From Doris montereyensis (Eukaryota; Mollusca; Gastropoda; Nudibranchia; Dorididae): DNA of 64,000 nucleotides. Position numbers and translations under genes: made by a program. Below are positions 25,229-42,336 of this stretch, piece after piece; the stretch's first letter is position 1, and each line of letters opens with the position of its first letter. Location of the stretch: NCBI GenBank assembly GCA_037039925.1, contig JAXRKP010000995.1, positions 52,501 to 116,500 of the forward strand, given 5' to 3'. The notes beneath the pieces are model-generated. The model was not told where the DNA came from, searched no databases, and saw nothing but the letters and a program-made list of their open reading frames with translations.

Positions 25229-25373
25229 TTTCTTTGGAATCAACCCTGTTCCACCATATGCAGTGATCGCAAGATGAATCGAGAGGAAACGTCAAGATGA
25301 AAGAAAGCTAACAGTACGTGAAAGAATGACGTATAAGAAGTGGCACCTACCAGTACCACCCGCCAACCGCCCA
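25229..25373 (+). repeat. Family A repeat, copy 8
   Basis: Blocks TTCCACCATATGCAGTGATC, GAGAGGAAACGTCAAGATG and CACCCGCCAACCGCCCACC give a near full-length copy. Confidence 0.92.
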
Positions 25374-25411
25374 CCACTAGAAATTAGATAACCGCGGACA
25401 GCGTTGCTTTA

Positions 25412-25412
<1 letters not shown>

Positions 25413-25455
<43 letters not shown>
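25413..25455. repeat. (CA)n microsatellite
   Basis: About 40 bp of CA dinucleotides. Confidence 0.98.
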
Positions 25456-25461
<6 letters not shown>

Positions 25462-25966
25462 TAAGCTACCAACAAAAGACATGCTGAAACAGACAAAATA
25501 ATATACAGACAGACGCATTCGCAATATCTCGACGATCGACTTAAAAAAACAACAACAACGGCAAACAACAACAACAACAACATAATACACACATTACTAG
25601 TAATCATAGTCGACAACCGACAGGGGGAAAAAACATAACGAACAAACAACCCCGTGGGGTGGAATCTCATCTCATTGTGACTGGATCGATAAGGAAGGAT
25701 CTCTATCTCACGGCAGGCAATACACACACTTGCGACCTTCACCCTCTCCGTCTCCGGACTCACGCTCCGCCCTAATCTCCAGATAACGGCGGCTGTCCCT
25801 TCTCCTTTCATCATGCGGCGTTCGATTCCAGTAACGAGTTGCGCAACCCACCAACACAACACGCGACTGACGTGTCCATTAAGCTCATTAAGCTCAAACT
25901 GACTGCAATTGCTCTAGCCACGTGGAAATGGTGTGTGTTTTTGGCAATTAAAATAAGTTCATACTG

Positions 25967-26206
<240 letters not shown>

Positions 26207-26309
26207 AATACATACATTTTAATTTTATCGAATACATACATTTTAATTTTATCATGAAATACATATATAATTATTTGCGTAATATATGCATTGCATACAT
26301 ACATACATT

Positions 26310-26590
26310 ATATATAGTAAGTAAAAAGTTCCTTTAAGGCCCCTAAGGCCCATAGAGCCGGAGCTTATCCCGGTTTCTATAGCGTGACAATAATCCCCTC
26401 CTGACCAGGACGCTAGTCTGACGCAGGTTTTTACTCCCAAGCTAGTGCTTGTACCCATTTGCACCTTGGTAAAGTGGGGAAAATGCGTGTTAAGTGTCTT
26501 TCCCAAGGAACACAACGTCGGACCTGGCTTTGCTAGATTTGAACTCGGGACCTCATGATCCCGTCCGGCAGCCTAACACCTCGGCCATCA
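26310..26590 (-). repeat. SINE family D, tRNA-derived
   Basis: The reverse complement opens with a tRNA-like head, with B box GAGTTCAAATC near 26540. A body follows with the complement of GTGTCTTTCCCAAGGAACAC and a GGGCCTTAGGGGCCT end. The TTGGGAAAGACACTTAA element resembles a core shared by many animal SINEs. It lies in TMEM184B intron 2. Confidence 0.75.
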
Positions 26591-26705
26591 TACATTACAT
26601 AGAGCACACAAAAACACATATCACACATATATGCCTATTTATGTGCATTGCATGTATACAAACATACTAGTATGCATTTTATATTATATTATGCATACAT
26701 TTTGT

Positions 26706-26843
26706 TTGCTTCATTAAAATCAACCGCGTCCACCATAAGCAGTTATCTCAGGGTGAATTAAGAGGAAGCAGCAAGATTAAAGACGAGTAAAATGATAAGA
26801 GGTAAGATGCAGAACCTACCATTAGCTCCTATCAACCGCCCAC
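26706..26843 (+). repeat. Family A repeat, copy 9
   Basis: Blocks GCGTCCACCATAAGCAG, ATCTCAGGGTGAATTAAGAG and TATCAACCGCCCAC are present. Confidence 0.92.
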
Positions 26844-26848
26844 TATAC

Positions 26849-26871
26849 AAACACACACACACACACACACA
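26849..26871. repeat. Short (CA)n microsatellite
   Basis: About 11 CA units directly follow family A copy 9. Confidence 0.9.
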
Positions 26872-26955
26872 TACAAACATCAAACCAATCGATAAAACTG
26901 GTCGCAATTCAGTGAAACAACAGATTACAAACCAACACACTACCTAACGAATCAG

Positions 26956-27032
<77 letters not shown>
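26956..27032. repeat. (CTA)n microsatellite
   Basis: About 25 units of CTA; the poly-Ser and poly-Val ORFs are spurious. Confidence 0.98.
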
Positions 27033-27033
<1 letters not shown>

Positions 27034-27619
27034 AACTACTACAATAGACCATGAAAAAAACAAACGAACAAGACTGGAACAGAAATCCCCCCACCCCCAC
27101 CTCCAGAGCAAATGTATGCCCTCGGAGCCAGAGGACATCACCGGGTTGCCAGCGCTGACGTTACTTCGGGGGGGGTGGGGTGGCAAAGAGTTTGAAGCTC
27201 CAGCTCTGACCCAATAAGCATCGATCGATAGTCGCTGCTCGGAGCCGCGAGGTGGTTAAAATTGTCGCATTGGCGGCTGAATGGAAGTCAACGTGTCTGA
27301 ATGGAAGACGTCCGCGCCAGAGAGCTGATTTCCAACAACACGGACTGGTACGTCACAGGCGGATACGCAGGACGATCTCCCTCCAAACGAACGCTAATTT
27401 TTTTTTTTAAACCCAACAAAAACAAAAACAGGAACAACAAAAAAGGACAAAGTGTCAAAGAAAAATCAATCCGTAAAGGCGAAAACATCACAGAGTTGTG
27501 AAGCCAAAGACGATAAAAATTTTTTTTTTAATCCATACCGCTAATCAAAGACTTGGTACATACAAGCCAATGAGCGAGGGGTCTTGGCGATCATCGTTTT
27601 ACTTCTAGGAAGGTTCATT

Positions 27620-27710
27620 CATTGATTTCGTTGTAAATTTGCCTTGCCCACCCTTGAAGGTGAGCACAGGTTCAAATTAGAAGGAAACACAAGATGGAAT
27701 TGAATGAAAG
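27620..27710 (+). repeat. Family A repeat, copy 10 (degenerate, partial)
   Basis: Weak match through CCTTGCCCACCCTTGAAGG, AAGGAAACACAAGATGGAA; the 3' part is missing. Confidence 0.5.
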
Positions 27711-28794
27711 TTCACCAATTATGACAGCCACATTCACTGAACTTTCCACGTTGTAATTCTTATTTCTAAGTACTTTATCTATAAAACTGTAAGGTTGATT
27801 AGATAACTCCTTTGGCATAATATTCAAAGCAATATTATTAACATTCTAGATAACGTGAGGAAAATAATCAGAACTGTTGCAAAGTAAAATTAACTGTCTT
27901 ATGACTGAACAGGAGCCGTGTACATTTTTTAATCAGAGCTTTGATAAAGTAAAGGAGTTTGCAACGTAATGTTGCCACATATCAAGGGGAAGAGTGGCAG
28001 CGATATCGAAAGCATGGCACACTACAACAAACTAAGGAGATGCTATAATATTCAGTTCTTTTTATCCCTGAGGACATCGACCTTCTGGAATATTCACATC
28101 ATACCATGCTATGGCGAGAGCAGCGTAATTGTTATGAAAATCCAGTGGTATAGCAAACCAAAGAAGAGTCATTAAGAGTTGATTAAAAGTTAACTCATTT
28201 CGTTCCACGGGGGCCCAAGTAAACTATATATATATAAAAAATTTTTAAAGCAACAACCCACAAAGATTAAAGATTAATCAACGAGCATGAAAGTGGTCCA
28301 GCAACAAGCCAGGTTCATTTTCTAAAAAAACTCTGTGAGATAAAATACTGAGTTTTATTATGTGGACACATCTAAAACATTGGCTGGCCAAGTCTTGAGT
28401 TAACTATGATGATGTCTTGTATGTCTCCCATCATACGAGATAAAATATCATGCTATCGCCATAAAACAGTGGGGTGGGGGTGGGTGGATGGGAATACAAA
28501 CAACTAAAAGGCCCACCAAACGACCCATTAAGTTTTATTTCAAGCTTCCATAGTTTGATAATTATAGTTCCTGTTCAAAGTACCCTTTAGCTTGGGGCAT
28601 GCAATGAGATTGCCAGAGAGTAAATCAGGTGGAGCAATATAAATAAAGCATCAAAAGTTAGTAACGTGTGCATAAATGAGAAGGGAGATCCATGATTGGT
28701 AACTGGTGGAAACAAAATGTTTAAAAGAATGCTTGATAACATGTTTGAACGATAAGACCAATAGCATCATCAACAATAAGAGTAATTATTTAAA

Positions 28795-28894
28795 CAAAAC
28801 AAAATAATAATAACAGTAACATCAACAACAACAACAACAATAATAATAATTAATAATAATAATAATAAAATAATAATAATAATACAGTAACAAC

Positions 28895-28947
<53 letters not shown>

Positions 28948-29025
28948 TAATAAAAATAAAAATAATAACAATAACAATTGTAATAATAATAACAGCAGCA
29001 GCAGTAGTAATAGTAGTAGTAACGA
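28795..29025. repeat. (AAT)n/(AAC)n/(AGT)n microsatellite cluster
   Basis: Imperfect AAT and AAC trinucleotides give way to GCA and GTA units. Confidence 0.95.
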
Positions 29026-29245
29026 CAGTATCAATAACATCACAATAGAAAATTAAAAAAACAAAGAAAATCAATAACAATGTAACAACAAAAGAAGCGC
29101 TCACTGTAAAAATGTTACCACGCCCCAAACTCATCATACCACCCGACACCCTCTTCCTCACCCTTGAAATCCCCCCCCCCCACCAACAAATAAAGAAAAT
29201 CAATGCGCAAAAGGGACGCGCTCGGCCTAAAGAAGTCAAGCTTCA

Positions 29246-29458
<213 letters not shown>

Positions 29459-29803
29459 CTATTCAAAACTAGTGGCGGACTTCTAGATCTAGTAGATGTA
29501 CCAACTGACACTCGTGACAACAGCATCCAAAAACAAGAGCGCACGAATGTCGATACCGCATACCACGTTCGAGGATTAATAATCGCTGACAGTCCTTCCT
29601 CCCATCTGTCATCCGATTGTGGAATGACCTGCCACTAATCACAGTTATACAACACAAACTCAACTCCTTTAAAGACAGTGTGAAGACGATTGTTTTGAAA
29701 GCAACTATTTGTGTTATTGTTTTATTTCTTATTTCTATTTTTTTTTTATGTTTTACGTTCGTGTAATATTTACGACAATACATCAGAGGTGGACTGCACA
29801 GGA

Positions 29804-29926
29804 AAAGAAGAAGAAGAAAGAAGAAGAAGAAGAAAAGAAGAAGAAGAAGAAGAAGAAGAAGAAGAAGAAGAAGAAGAAGAAGAAGAAGAAGAAGAAGAAG
29901 AAGAAGAAGAAGAAGAAGAAGAAGAA
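29804..29926. repeat. (GAA)n microsatellite, about 120 bp
   Basis: GAA units with few interruptions; lysine, glutamate, phenylalanine and serine ORFs are spurious. Confidence 0.98.
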
Positions 29927-30100
29927 CAAGAGAAAGCCAAACAGAGAGGATACGCACTGGTGAGCATCGTTCGTGACCACTCAACCGCACCATTAATTGA
30001 AATAGCATGGCAAAGAAATGGAATGTGAATACAATGGCAGTATTTATGGACACCGAATACAAGAAATAATAGCTAAGTACGATGCAGGACAGACGGGGGT

Positions 30101-31156
30101 GTGACGAGCTCTCGCCTTTTTTCACTTAATTTCCAGTTTTTTGTGTGGAGATACGACATCGCAATGCCAGTTACCGGATTACCGACGATGCTGGAATGTA
30201 TCATCAACAAGATTTTAGAAGAATCTCAACTCGCCTCTTACAAAATAGCTGGAAATCAACAACGCACCACCCTCGTCCTTCGTTTTGATGCCATGAATGA
30301 CACGTGTGTGTCAACGATTCATCATTCGACCCCTGCCAGCTTTCGACGGAAGTCATCCAGCCAATTACAGCGTGACAACCTTAGACTGCAAAAACATCGC
30401 CTGTCATTGTCAAGAGAGAAAATATCTGCAAATATCATTTTAGCTGAAAAGAAAGAAAATGTATCAGCTGCTAGCACAGGAAAAGACAAGCAACTCATGA
30501 TTACCACACAGTCAAACTAGCGTTGTCTTTTCACACAGCGTGCTAGATGTACCACCAGCCACCGATAGCTCAACTAAAGAAACAGTTGAAAAAGGATTTA
30601 TTGGATCAGGATGTGCAACACGACAAAGAAAGTCAACTCATCACAAGGGACCAAAACCATTCTAAAACAATTAAATACGGACAAATCGAAGAAAACGTTG
30701 AACCAAAGCCTATGACTAACACACATGAACAAGCCAAGGCCACAAAGCTATCAGAGAGCCTAGACGACATAAAGAATCACAACAACAACACAACAGAGCA
30801 AGAAAAGTACAGAAAGCGACACCGACACATCCGACGATGAGGGCACACACAGCGAGAGCCAGCACACATCAGACATTCAAAGCCTTGAGGAAAACACAAG
30901 CTCACGAGCTGTTAATTCTACTCACTCCGTCGAAGATCAGCAACACAAAAGTAATCACGCATGCCATAGTGACAAGATTGAGCGATTTGACAGCAGTAAA
31001 ATACACAATCAGATATCCAAAATCAAGAAAGACACAGGACATCGCGTCACACAGCCCGGACGCAACAACAGCTACACGAAACTTGTATTAGATCTCTACG
31101 AAAGATCACACTCCATTCTTGCGGAAACAGAGGATTTTAAATTGAATATTGTGTGA
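30101..31156 (+). pseudogene. Interrupted coding-like region, unknown protein
   Basis: Open segments follow each other on the plus strand: 30101-30520 (139 codons), 30547-30840 in another frame, and 30773-31156 back in the first frame, ending in TGA. The first segment contains YKIAGNQQRTTLVLRFD and, about 25 residues later, FRRKSSSQLQRDNLRLQKHR. From memory this resembles a short module (G-x-T-x-V-L-R-F, then a basic RRKS-PSQ-RD motif) in uncharacterised mollusc and cnidarian proteins; I could not verify that. The later segments are charged, Ser/Thr/His-rich, with YTKLVLDLYERSHSILAE near the end. It looks like a decayed or frame-damaged gene inside TMEM184B intron 1, antisense to it. Confidence 0.4.
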
Positions 31157-31967
31157 AAAACGGAAGGATACTGAATTTCATCATAAAAGGCAGTGATGAT
31201 AACAGCTCCTATGCAAACATGCGTCGACGATACCTGCGAACTTGGCGAGATGAGAAACATTTTTATTGAAATGGAGTATTATGTTGACGTACAGAATATC
31301 CTGATATTTCTGTCCCACCTTAAACGCCTGATTATCGAGACCATGCATCTTGTTTGAAAATAACCCCAGATTTACAAGAGAAAAAATAATGTCACTTTTA
31401 AAAGTCAAGTTCTGGATCCCATGACTTGTTTATGTCAAACTGCACTCTTCCTTTTGTATAATAATGTCATTAGAATTATATATCTTTAAACGATCTTATC
31501 GAGTATTGTCCATGTATCAGTCCAAAACATGCACTCTTAGAGAACTGTCAGACAAGACCCTCGCATTTTTATTATTATTGCTAAGTAAACTGTTATGAAT
31601 TTGATATAAACACAATAATAAAGATTACAGAAAACCCGCGTCATAAAAAATAAAAAAAATAAACCAAAAAAAAAAAAAACACAAAAAAAAGAAAGAAAAA
31701 AAAAGAGCTAAGGACGATAAATTCATCGGCGTGAAAAGGAAAACGATTTATATGGGTTGAAGCGTTGAAATACCCCAAGGGGATAAAAGGGGGAAGGAGG
31801 GGGGGGCATGATGATATACAGTAAAGTCAGGTAATTAAAGGATCCATTGATGTGAAGGACAACCATCACAACTCCACGCATTGATCGTTTGTTGAATCTA
31901 GGCATTCATATTCACCATCCTTGAGTTGAACGATCCCAAAGCCCAAGTACGAAATATTTTTTTCCTT
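31157..31967. other. AT-rich intronic DNA
   Basis: A-rich tracts at 31645-31710; no gene recognised. Confidence 0.6.
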
Positions 31968-32120
31968 GTTTCATTGAAAATATACCCCCATCCACCATAT
32001 GCGGCGATCTCAATATCTCAGGATAACTGGATAGTGACAGTGCAAGATAAAAAAAAAAAGCGCTAAGAAGGAAATGAAAGAAGTAGGACCTACCAGCAGC
32101 ATCCGCCCACCAACCACCCA
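31968..32120 (+). repeat. Family A repeat, copy 11
   Basis: Blocks ATCCACCATATGCGGCGATC, AAGAAGTAGGACCTACCAGC and CCAACCACCCA are present; ATCTCA is duplicated in the middle. Confidence 0.92.
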
Positions 32121-32246
32121 CGCGAGATAAGACAAGGATATATTGTGAGAATTATCATACAAATTACGTGAACTTATTCAAGATGGTCATGGTTTGCGAC
32201 TCTCGCCGTGAACGTAATGTTACAACGTGCCACGTTAATCACATTT

Positions 32247-32249
<3 letters not shown>

Positions 32250-32287
<38 letters not shown>
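32250..32287. repeat. (CA)n microsatellite
   Basis: About 18 CA units. Confidence 0.97.
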
Positions 32288-32439
32288 GAGAAATAAATAA
32301 AACTTATATTCACCATCCTCATTTCAGTTGCAATCAACTCGCAATCAACCTTTTCGTAAAATCACTTATCATCTTATTTACTCACTTTTTTCTCTCTTTT
32401 TTCTCAGCTAGTTTCTTCTTACATTGCATTCATCTGAGC

Positions 32440-32580
32440 ATCGTAATTTACCCAGTCCACTAAGCGCCGTGATCTCAGGGTAAATTAAGAGGAAACAGCA
32501 AGGTGGAAAAAAGATTTGCGAGTGAGAAAATGAAAGGAGAGGAGTATGACCTGTCAGTATCACTCTCCCTTCTTCCCACC
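32440..32580 (+). repeat. Family A repeat, copy 12
   Basis: Blocks GTGATCTCAGGGTAAATTA, AGAGGAAACAGCAAGGTGGA; the 3' end is diverged. Confidence 0.88.
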
Positions 32581-32686
32581 AAAACATTCTGCGAGAAGTC
32601 AACAGTTTGTGTCGGCGATCAACCAGTCTGTGAGTTAAAATTTACTTTTTTTCCATTCTCAACAACAACAACAACTTATTTTGCTT

Positions 32687-32821
32687 GTTTTCTTGAAATG
32701 TGCCCCGTCCACCACATGCATCGATCTCATGGTAAATTCAGAAAGAAACAGCAAGATGAAAGATAAGTGAAAGAAGGAAAGAAAGATGTAGGACCTACCA
32801 GTAACACTCGCCAATTACCCA
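32687..32821 (+). repeat. Family A repeat, copy 13
   Basis: Blocks GCCCCGTCCACCACATGCA, AAACAGCAAGATGAAAGATA and GTAGGACCTACCAGTAACAC give a near full-length copy. Confidence 0.93.
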
Positions 32822-33381
32822 CCTCAACGACAACAGCAAAAGTAAAATAAGAACTATTAACTGGTGCAATGAACACGAGTTTGTTGTACATATCTCATGG
32901 TGAGCACTTAAAGCAAAACATGGCCACGCTTTGGAGTGGGCGTTGTAGCAATAATTACTTTCCGAGCACTGCGATGGGTATCAACAGGCTGCACAGCTTC
33001 GACTCAATCACATCAGCGGTGGGAGAAAAAAACGTACATAGCCTTAATGAAGTCTTGAAAATAACCGTCGCAGTGAGTGCATATTGTGCATGCTTATGTC
33101 TGTGCCAGTGTGCGTGGCTATTAGTACAGTCCTGCATATATCATTATCCGTGTGTTGAGAGTCGGGGTGGTGATTTAAATTAACTCTATTTATTCAGCAC
33201 ATACAGCCATGTCAATAACCAAGAGACCAGAGACACGAAGAGAAGATGATTAAAAAGGACAAGAACGAAGGAGAACCTATCATCTCCCACCGATACACAT
33301 TTTTTTTAGCATTAAGAACAGACGTATTGGTATGCAAATAGATAAGACTGGTGTATAGATACAAATGATAAATAGATAAGC

Positions 33382-33461
<80 letters not shown>

Positions 33462-33463
33462 GA

Positions 33464-33535
<72 letters not shown>

Positions 33536-33561
33536 GAGAGAGAGAGCGAAAGAGAGAGACC
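33382..33561. repeat. (GA)n microsatellite with (GACA)n block
   Basis: About 80 bp of GA, a GGGGAGTGTG interruption, more GA, seven GACA units, then GA again. Confidence 0.97.
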
Positions 33562-33892
33562 TTGGTTAGACAATGTAAAAGATACAACTGATGATATGAC
33601 CCTAATGGCGGACGTGAAGTCAATGGCTGCTCATAGCTCTTTGCTACAATGTGGGATAATTTGCACATTAAGGGCCTTTCCACAGACATACTGTCTGCAA
33701 TGAAGTGCCACTACGCCCATAACGTGTCTGGTGCAGTCGACTTTGATACATTGTGGCGTTCCGTGTTAGGAATTTCGGACAGTAGACTAAGTAGCTCAAA
33801 GCAAAACGACAATCAAATTTTAAAAGAAAGACAGACAAAGAGCAATTTCAGTCACACCAGCATCAGGTGCAAACGTTCAAGACGATGATGGC

Positions 33893-34132
33893 TTGTTTAT
33901 GTCTATGACATTTACCCTGTTCACCACATGTGATGATCCCAGGATGAATTAAGAGGAAACAGCAAGATGAAAGGTAACACATGGGGAAAGAGTGAGATGA
34001 AAGAAGTAGGACACAGGGATAACTTATACACGACGACTGTACTACTAATGATATTCACGCACAGACACAAACACACATGGCATGCACGCTGTACACATTG
34101 CCGACCTACCAGGAGCGCCCGCCAACCACCCA
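33893..34132 (+). repeat. Family A repeat, copy 14, split by about 90 bp
   Basis: The copy runs to AAGAAGTAGGAC at 34012 and resumes at GACCTACCAGGAGCGCCCGC from 34103. The extra segment at 34013-34102 breaks the near-palindromic GTAGGACCTAC motif and is unrelated to the family. Confidence 0.88.
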
Positions 34133-34780
34133 CGACGATGATGGAGATAAACCGAAAAAGTCAAGCGCTTGACGAGTTTGTCTTAACGATATCGCTCATC
34201 AACCACCAACCAATAAGTAAAGCGACAGCTATAAATACTACTTGACGTAATACTAAGAAAGAAAATGGTTCACAAGGTCACACGCATAGTTATTCGTAAC
34301 CATTACAAAGAAAAGGATGCCGACATCCTTTAACAGTCAATATCTTCAATGACACGGTGAAACGGTTAAACCTCATTACCCCCGTCCATCTCCGAAGCTG
34401 TTCTTAAAGAAGACCATTGCATTATAATGCAACAGTGCTCGTTAACGGCTACGGTGGCCAACACTGTCAACACAATAGACTTGAAAGGTCAACTCTGAGC
34501 GTAACAAAGGCCCCTGACGGTGACACAAAACATCATCTTCGAAAATCCTCCGATTAAAAAAACAATGGAGTTGGAGGGTCAACACAGACTGATTTGTTTC
34601 TTTCAAACAGCTTAGAACAGAGTAGAAGCGTGTTAAAGAAAGGCGCTGCATTTTCAACGACGTAGGCGATGGGTCCACCTTTTGTGTCTCAAGTCTTTAC
34701 GAATAACTTATTAACGTATAGTATACTCAGAGAGGACACGTGTTCCAAACATTGGTTTGTTTGTTTGTTTGTTTCTTTCT

Positions 34781-35030
<250 letters not shown>

Positions 35031-35564
35031 TCTTCTCACATAAGATTTCTTTGCAACAGCATCCTAATATATCATACTATTATGTTAAAAAGCACGCCAT
35101 GAAATGATTCTCAACCTCCATTAAAAAACCTCCAACGAGTCTTCTTTATTTTCTCATTTAAATTACACTATGTCTTAGCCTTTAACTCTTACTCTCAGTT
35201 TCAAACTCTTATTTACCGGTTTTACTGAATTTATTAAACACGTATTTTTGTATCGGTATGTACAATAATTCATATTTTTATAAGAAATATAAGAAAGAAT
35301 TACACATATTTAGAAAGGTTATTTAGACATGTTTTCATATTGTGAATGGAAGTTGTTTAAACGGCTTTTGTATCTGTGACAACAATTTACAAAGATTTTA
35401 AAACATATTTACACTACATAATCATTATGATTTTATATTGTTCATATTAAAAAAGCGTCGGTTTTGTAATGTATTGATTTTAGTCGTGAAATTGAGAATG
35501 GAAGAGAGAATGCAAGTAAAAGAGATGAATTGTATTGCAATTTATTGATTTTTATTTGAAACAT
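35031..35564. other. AT-rich intronic DNA
   Basis: No gene or repeat recognised. Confidence 0.6.
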
Positions 35565-35620
35565 GGCCAGAGAAAATTTCCTTTTGGATAAATAAAGGCA
35601 TCTTATCTTATCTTACAATA
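35565..35620 (+). repeat. LINE-like 3' tail, copy 1
   Basis: AATTTCCTTTTGGATAAATA is followed by CTTATCTTATCTTA, the reverse orientation of the tails at 42733, 50634 and 62515. The short tandem terminal repeat is typical of non-LTR element 3' ends. Confidence 0.65.
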
Positions 35621-35905
35621 CGAGGGAGGGTTGATGCGAGCGAGCATATGTTGATCTAAGTAACTTATTAAGATACCATGTACGTCAAGCTACATGACCG
35701 TTATAACAAACAAACAACAAGACACCATATCATTACTGTAATAATGAAGCTGACAACACATCTCAGAGAGCTTACGACAGTAAGACACCAGTGTGGGGCA
35801 AAAAATGCGAGCAGCAGTTGCATCTTCGTTTGTTTTCTTTATAAACCGTGAACTAGAAATATAAGATGCTTTTTTGCAGCTGATTTGTCTTCGAAATGCA
35901 TTCAC

Positions 35906-36857
<952 letters not shown>

Positions 36858-36942
36858 GTACCTATAAATGGATCGACACCTAGTCTCATCGGAGAAAACC
36901 CCGAGATCACCTTAGTTGTGGATGTGGGTAAATCAAATCAAA
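36858..36942 (+). repeat. SINE family B, copy 4, internally deleted
   Basis: CGACACCTAGTCTCATCGGAG is joined near 36898 directly to CCCCGAGATCACCTTAG, GTGGATGTGGGTAAATC. About 100 bp of the family body is missing between them. Confidence 0.8.
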
Positions 36943-37445
36943 CAAACAAAACAAACATTGAACAAGCTTAATGTGACGTTTCGCAGAAGTAAAAACAAAA
37001 AGCCTTACCCTTCATTTCCAATGCGTACACATTATGCGTGGGTTTATTCTCCATCGTGTTCTTTCCATACGAGTACCATCTCACTGTCCATCAACATCGG
37101 GTCTTTCCTAAATATCTCTAAATCCGAGATGCGGTAGAGCCACATCGGTTCTTACAAAGAACGTACACTTCAAGAGATGCGTGAAGTCCTTACCTCGCCA
37201 TACGAGATCTACTATGCATACTTTTCCTCTAATTCGCAAAAAAAAAAAAGGGTCGGTTTGCCATGGAGTTGGTACGCCTTTAAGTTTAAGGTAATGGGTA
37301 CTTTACGTTGACGACTGAAGTGGCGGTAGCGAGTAATTACATTGATCTTTTCCTGTATGGTTCTCAAACACCCCTGTTCCGCGGTTCATCTGCGTGCCAG
37401 TGATATTGATAATGCCATGAGCTATTGAAATAATAAAAAAATGAA

Positions 37446-37486
37446 CACACACGCACACACACACACACACACACATACACACACAA
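37446..37486. repeat. (CA)n microsatellite
   Basis: About 20 CA units with one TA interruption. Confidence 0.96.
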
Positions 37487-40339
<2,853 letters not shown>

Positions 40340-40989
40340 AAAACGCAAACCTTCACCATTTGGATGTAGTATAGCGACCCACCTTTCTCAAATCGGCTAT
40401 GAGCCGCTCAACATACATACGACGACAACGATAACAAAGTTTGAGAGAAAAGAACAAAATTGATAAAACCTAGAAAAGAATCAACCACAACAGATATCAA
40501 TTAATGTGAAAAGAACCACATCATGTGGAAAAAGGAATCACAAGCCTCCACCCTGCAAAGACCATACCAGTAAAAAGAAACCGTGTCCTGGGATCAATAA
40601 GTTGCCGTGTAAACATGGACACCTAGAGGGAACAAATTTCATCCAATTTGGCGTCTCGTGAGTGAGAACCACTTTCCAGTAAAAAGTAGAAACAGAGAAA
40701 AGCAACAAATGAAAAAAAACCCAACATTGGCACGAAACCAGACCCAAAAAAATCGATTGCTTCACAGCCTTAAATTTCAGCTCCTTTCCAAAAAAAAAAA
40801 GCAAAAATAAAACTAAACTAAACAAAACAAAGCGAAAATCGGCAATCCGACCGTCACGTTACCTCAGCATAATTTAACTGCAGTCTCTTTTGAGCTGATT
40901 TTCCCTTGATGTTAAGGCGATACATGTAACTGTTTGAGGGGGGGGGGGGGGTAAGTTGTTGGCCGTAAAATAATTTTAAAAATTTATTT

Positions 40990-41123
40990 CGTTTCATTGA
41001 ACTTTACCCCGTCCACTGTGTGCGGTGATCTCAGGGCGAATTGAGAGGAGACAGCAAGATGAACGATACGTGAAAGTGTGAAAGGAAAGAAGTGGGACCT
41101 ACCAGAAACTTCCGTCAAGTGCC
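40990..41123 (+). repeat. Family A repeat, copy 16
   Basis: Blocks TTTACCCCGTCCACTGTGTG, CGGTGATCTCAGGGCGAATT and AAGAAGTGGGACCTACCAG. A 14 bp G run precedes it at 40938-40951. Confidence 0.92.
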
Positions 41124-42336
41124 AGCAAATAAAGTTAAAACTACTCGTTATTAAAAATTGAATATCAACAAGTCGATGAGATAACAGCAACTAGACATGA
41201 CAGGCCTGTAGAAATCACCATTAAATATTGATTGACTCGTTAATGGCGCTGCTTTCACAGAAATTGAAAGGCAGGGAGAAAAAAGAGCACCGATTGATTT
41301 CGACTAACCGGCAAACACACTGCATTCACCAATGGCACTAAAGTAATCTCAAATCCTAATTTCCGCTCTTTAGCACTTGTAATAATGATCGACGAGCGAG
41401 TCAGACCAAACCGATAATTGAATTTTTTTCGACGACAGCAAAATGACGCTGATACCTGTGATAGTGGTGCTAACGCTGAGCGCACAACAATGAAGACCGT
41501 TGAACTATCTGTATAAATTATTCAAAAATCATTTCATTGAGTATCATGGATTGTGTGTGTGTGTGGTCAGCGCGCGCGCGTGTGCTTTAGGGGCCAGACA
41601 ACAGAAAGGCTGGAAGTGAGGCGGTGGGTGAACGCACTACAGTTTTTAACTACTTCGGTATGACCTCACGATTTGTAAATACATGATGTACACGAACGAC
41701 ATACTTTGAGACAATGTGTACGCATTGGTTAATGAAGTAGTCTTCATCATCGCATGACTCCCTGAGATAACACACTTTCCTGATGGACGGAGAGGAATGT
41801 GATAACATCACACCTGCTGACCTCTACAACCCCTACCTGCTTAGAAACAAATCCATAAGCGTCATCTGTACAGCAATTTTGCGACATTCTTTACTCCGAA
41901 GTTGCATCATCCATTTCTTGTAACTAGACAACTCTGGAATGGTTGTATTATACCCCAGCTATTCCCGGGTACAAACGCAGGAATATGCCCCGATCATGCA
42001 AGCGTTTGGGCCCTAAAAAGACCCCGACCAACAACCCCTCCCCACCCCTCTAGAGCTCGACATACGCACACACACAAAAACACCACGAAACAATGAAACA
42101 GCATGATTGAATAGGCAGATAGACTGCTCACCAAAGGACCAATATTATTGTAGAGACCAACATTCGGGAGAGTGACGTCAGACGAATGGTGGTCCTTTCA
42201 ACTGTGCTCGCTGGTGTTAACGCTGATAATGGCATGCTGATGCTGATGCACCGAAGAGCAAGACCTATTTGTTAATAATTGACACAGTGCAACCGTTGCA
42301 CGTGTGCATCCTAGGATACACAAAGAACGTTGGAGT
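41124..42336. other. Intronic DNA, no feature recognised
   Basis: A short alternating GT/GC tract lies at 41553-41584. No gene recognised. Confidence 0.5.
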
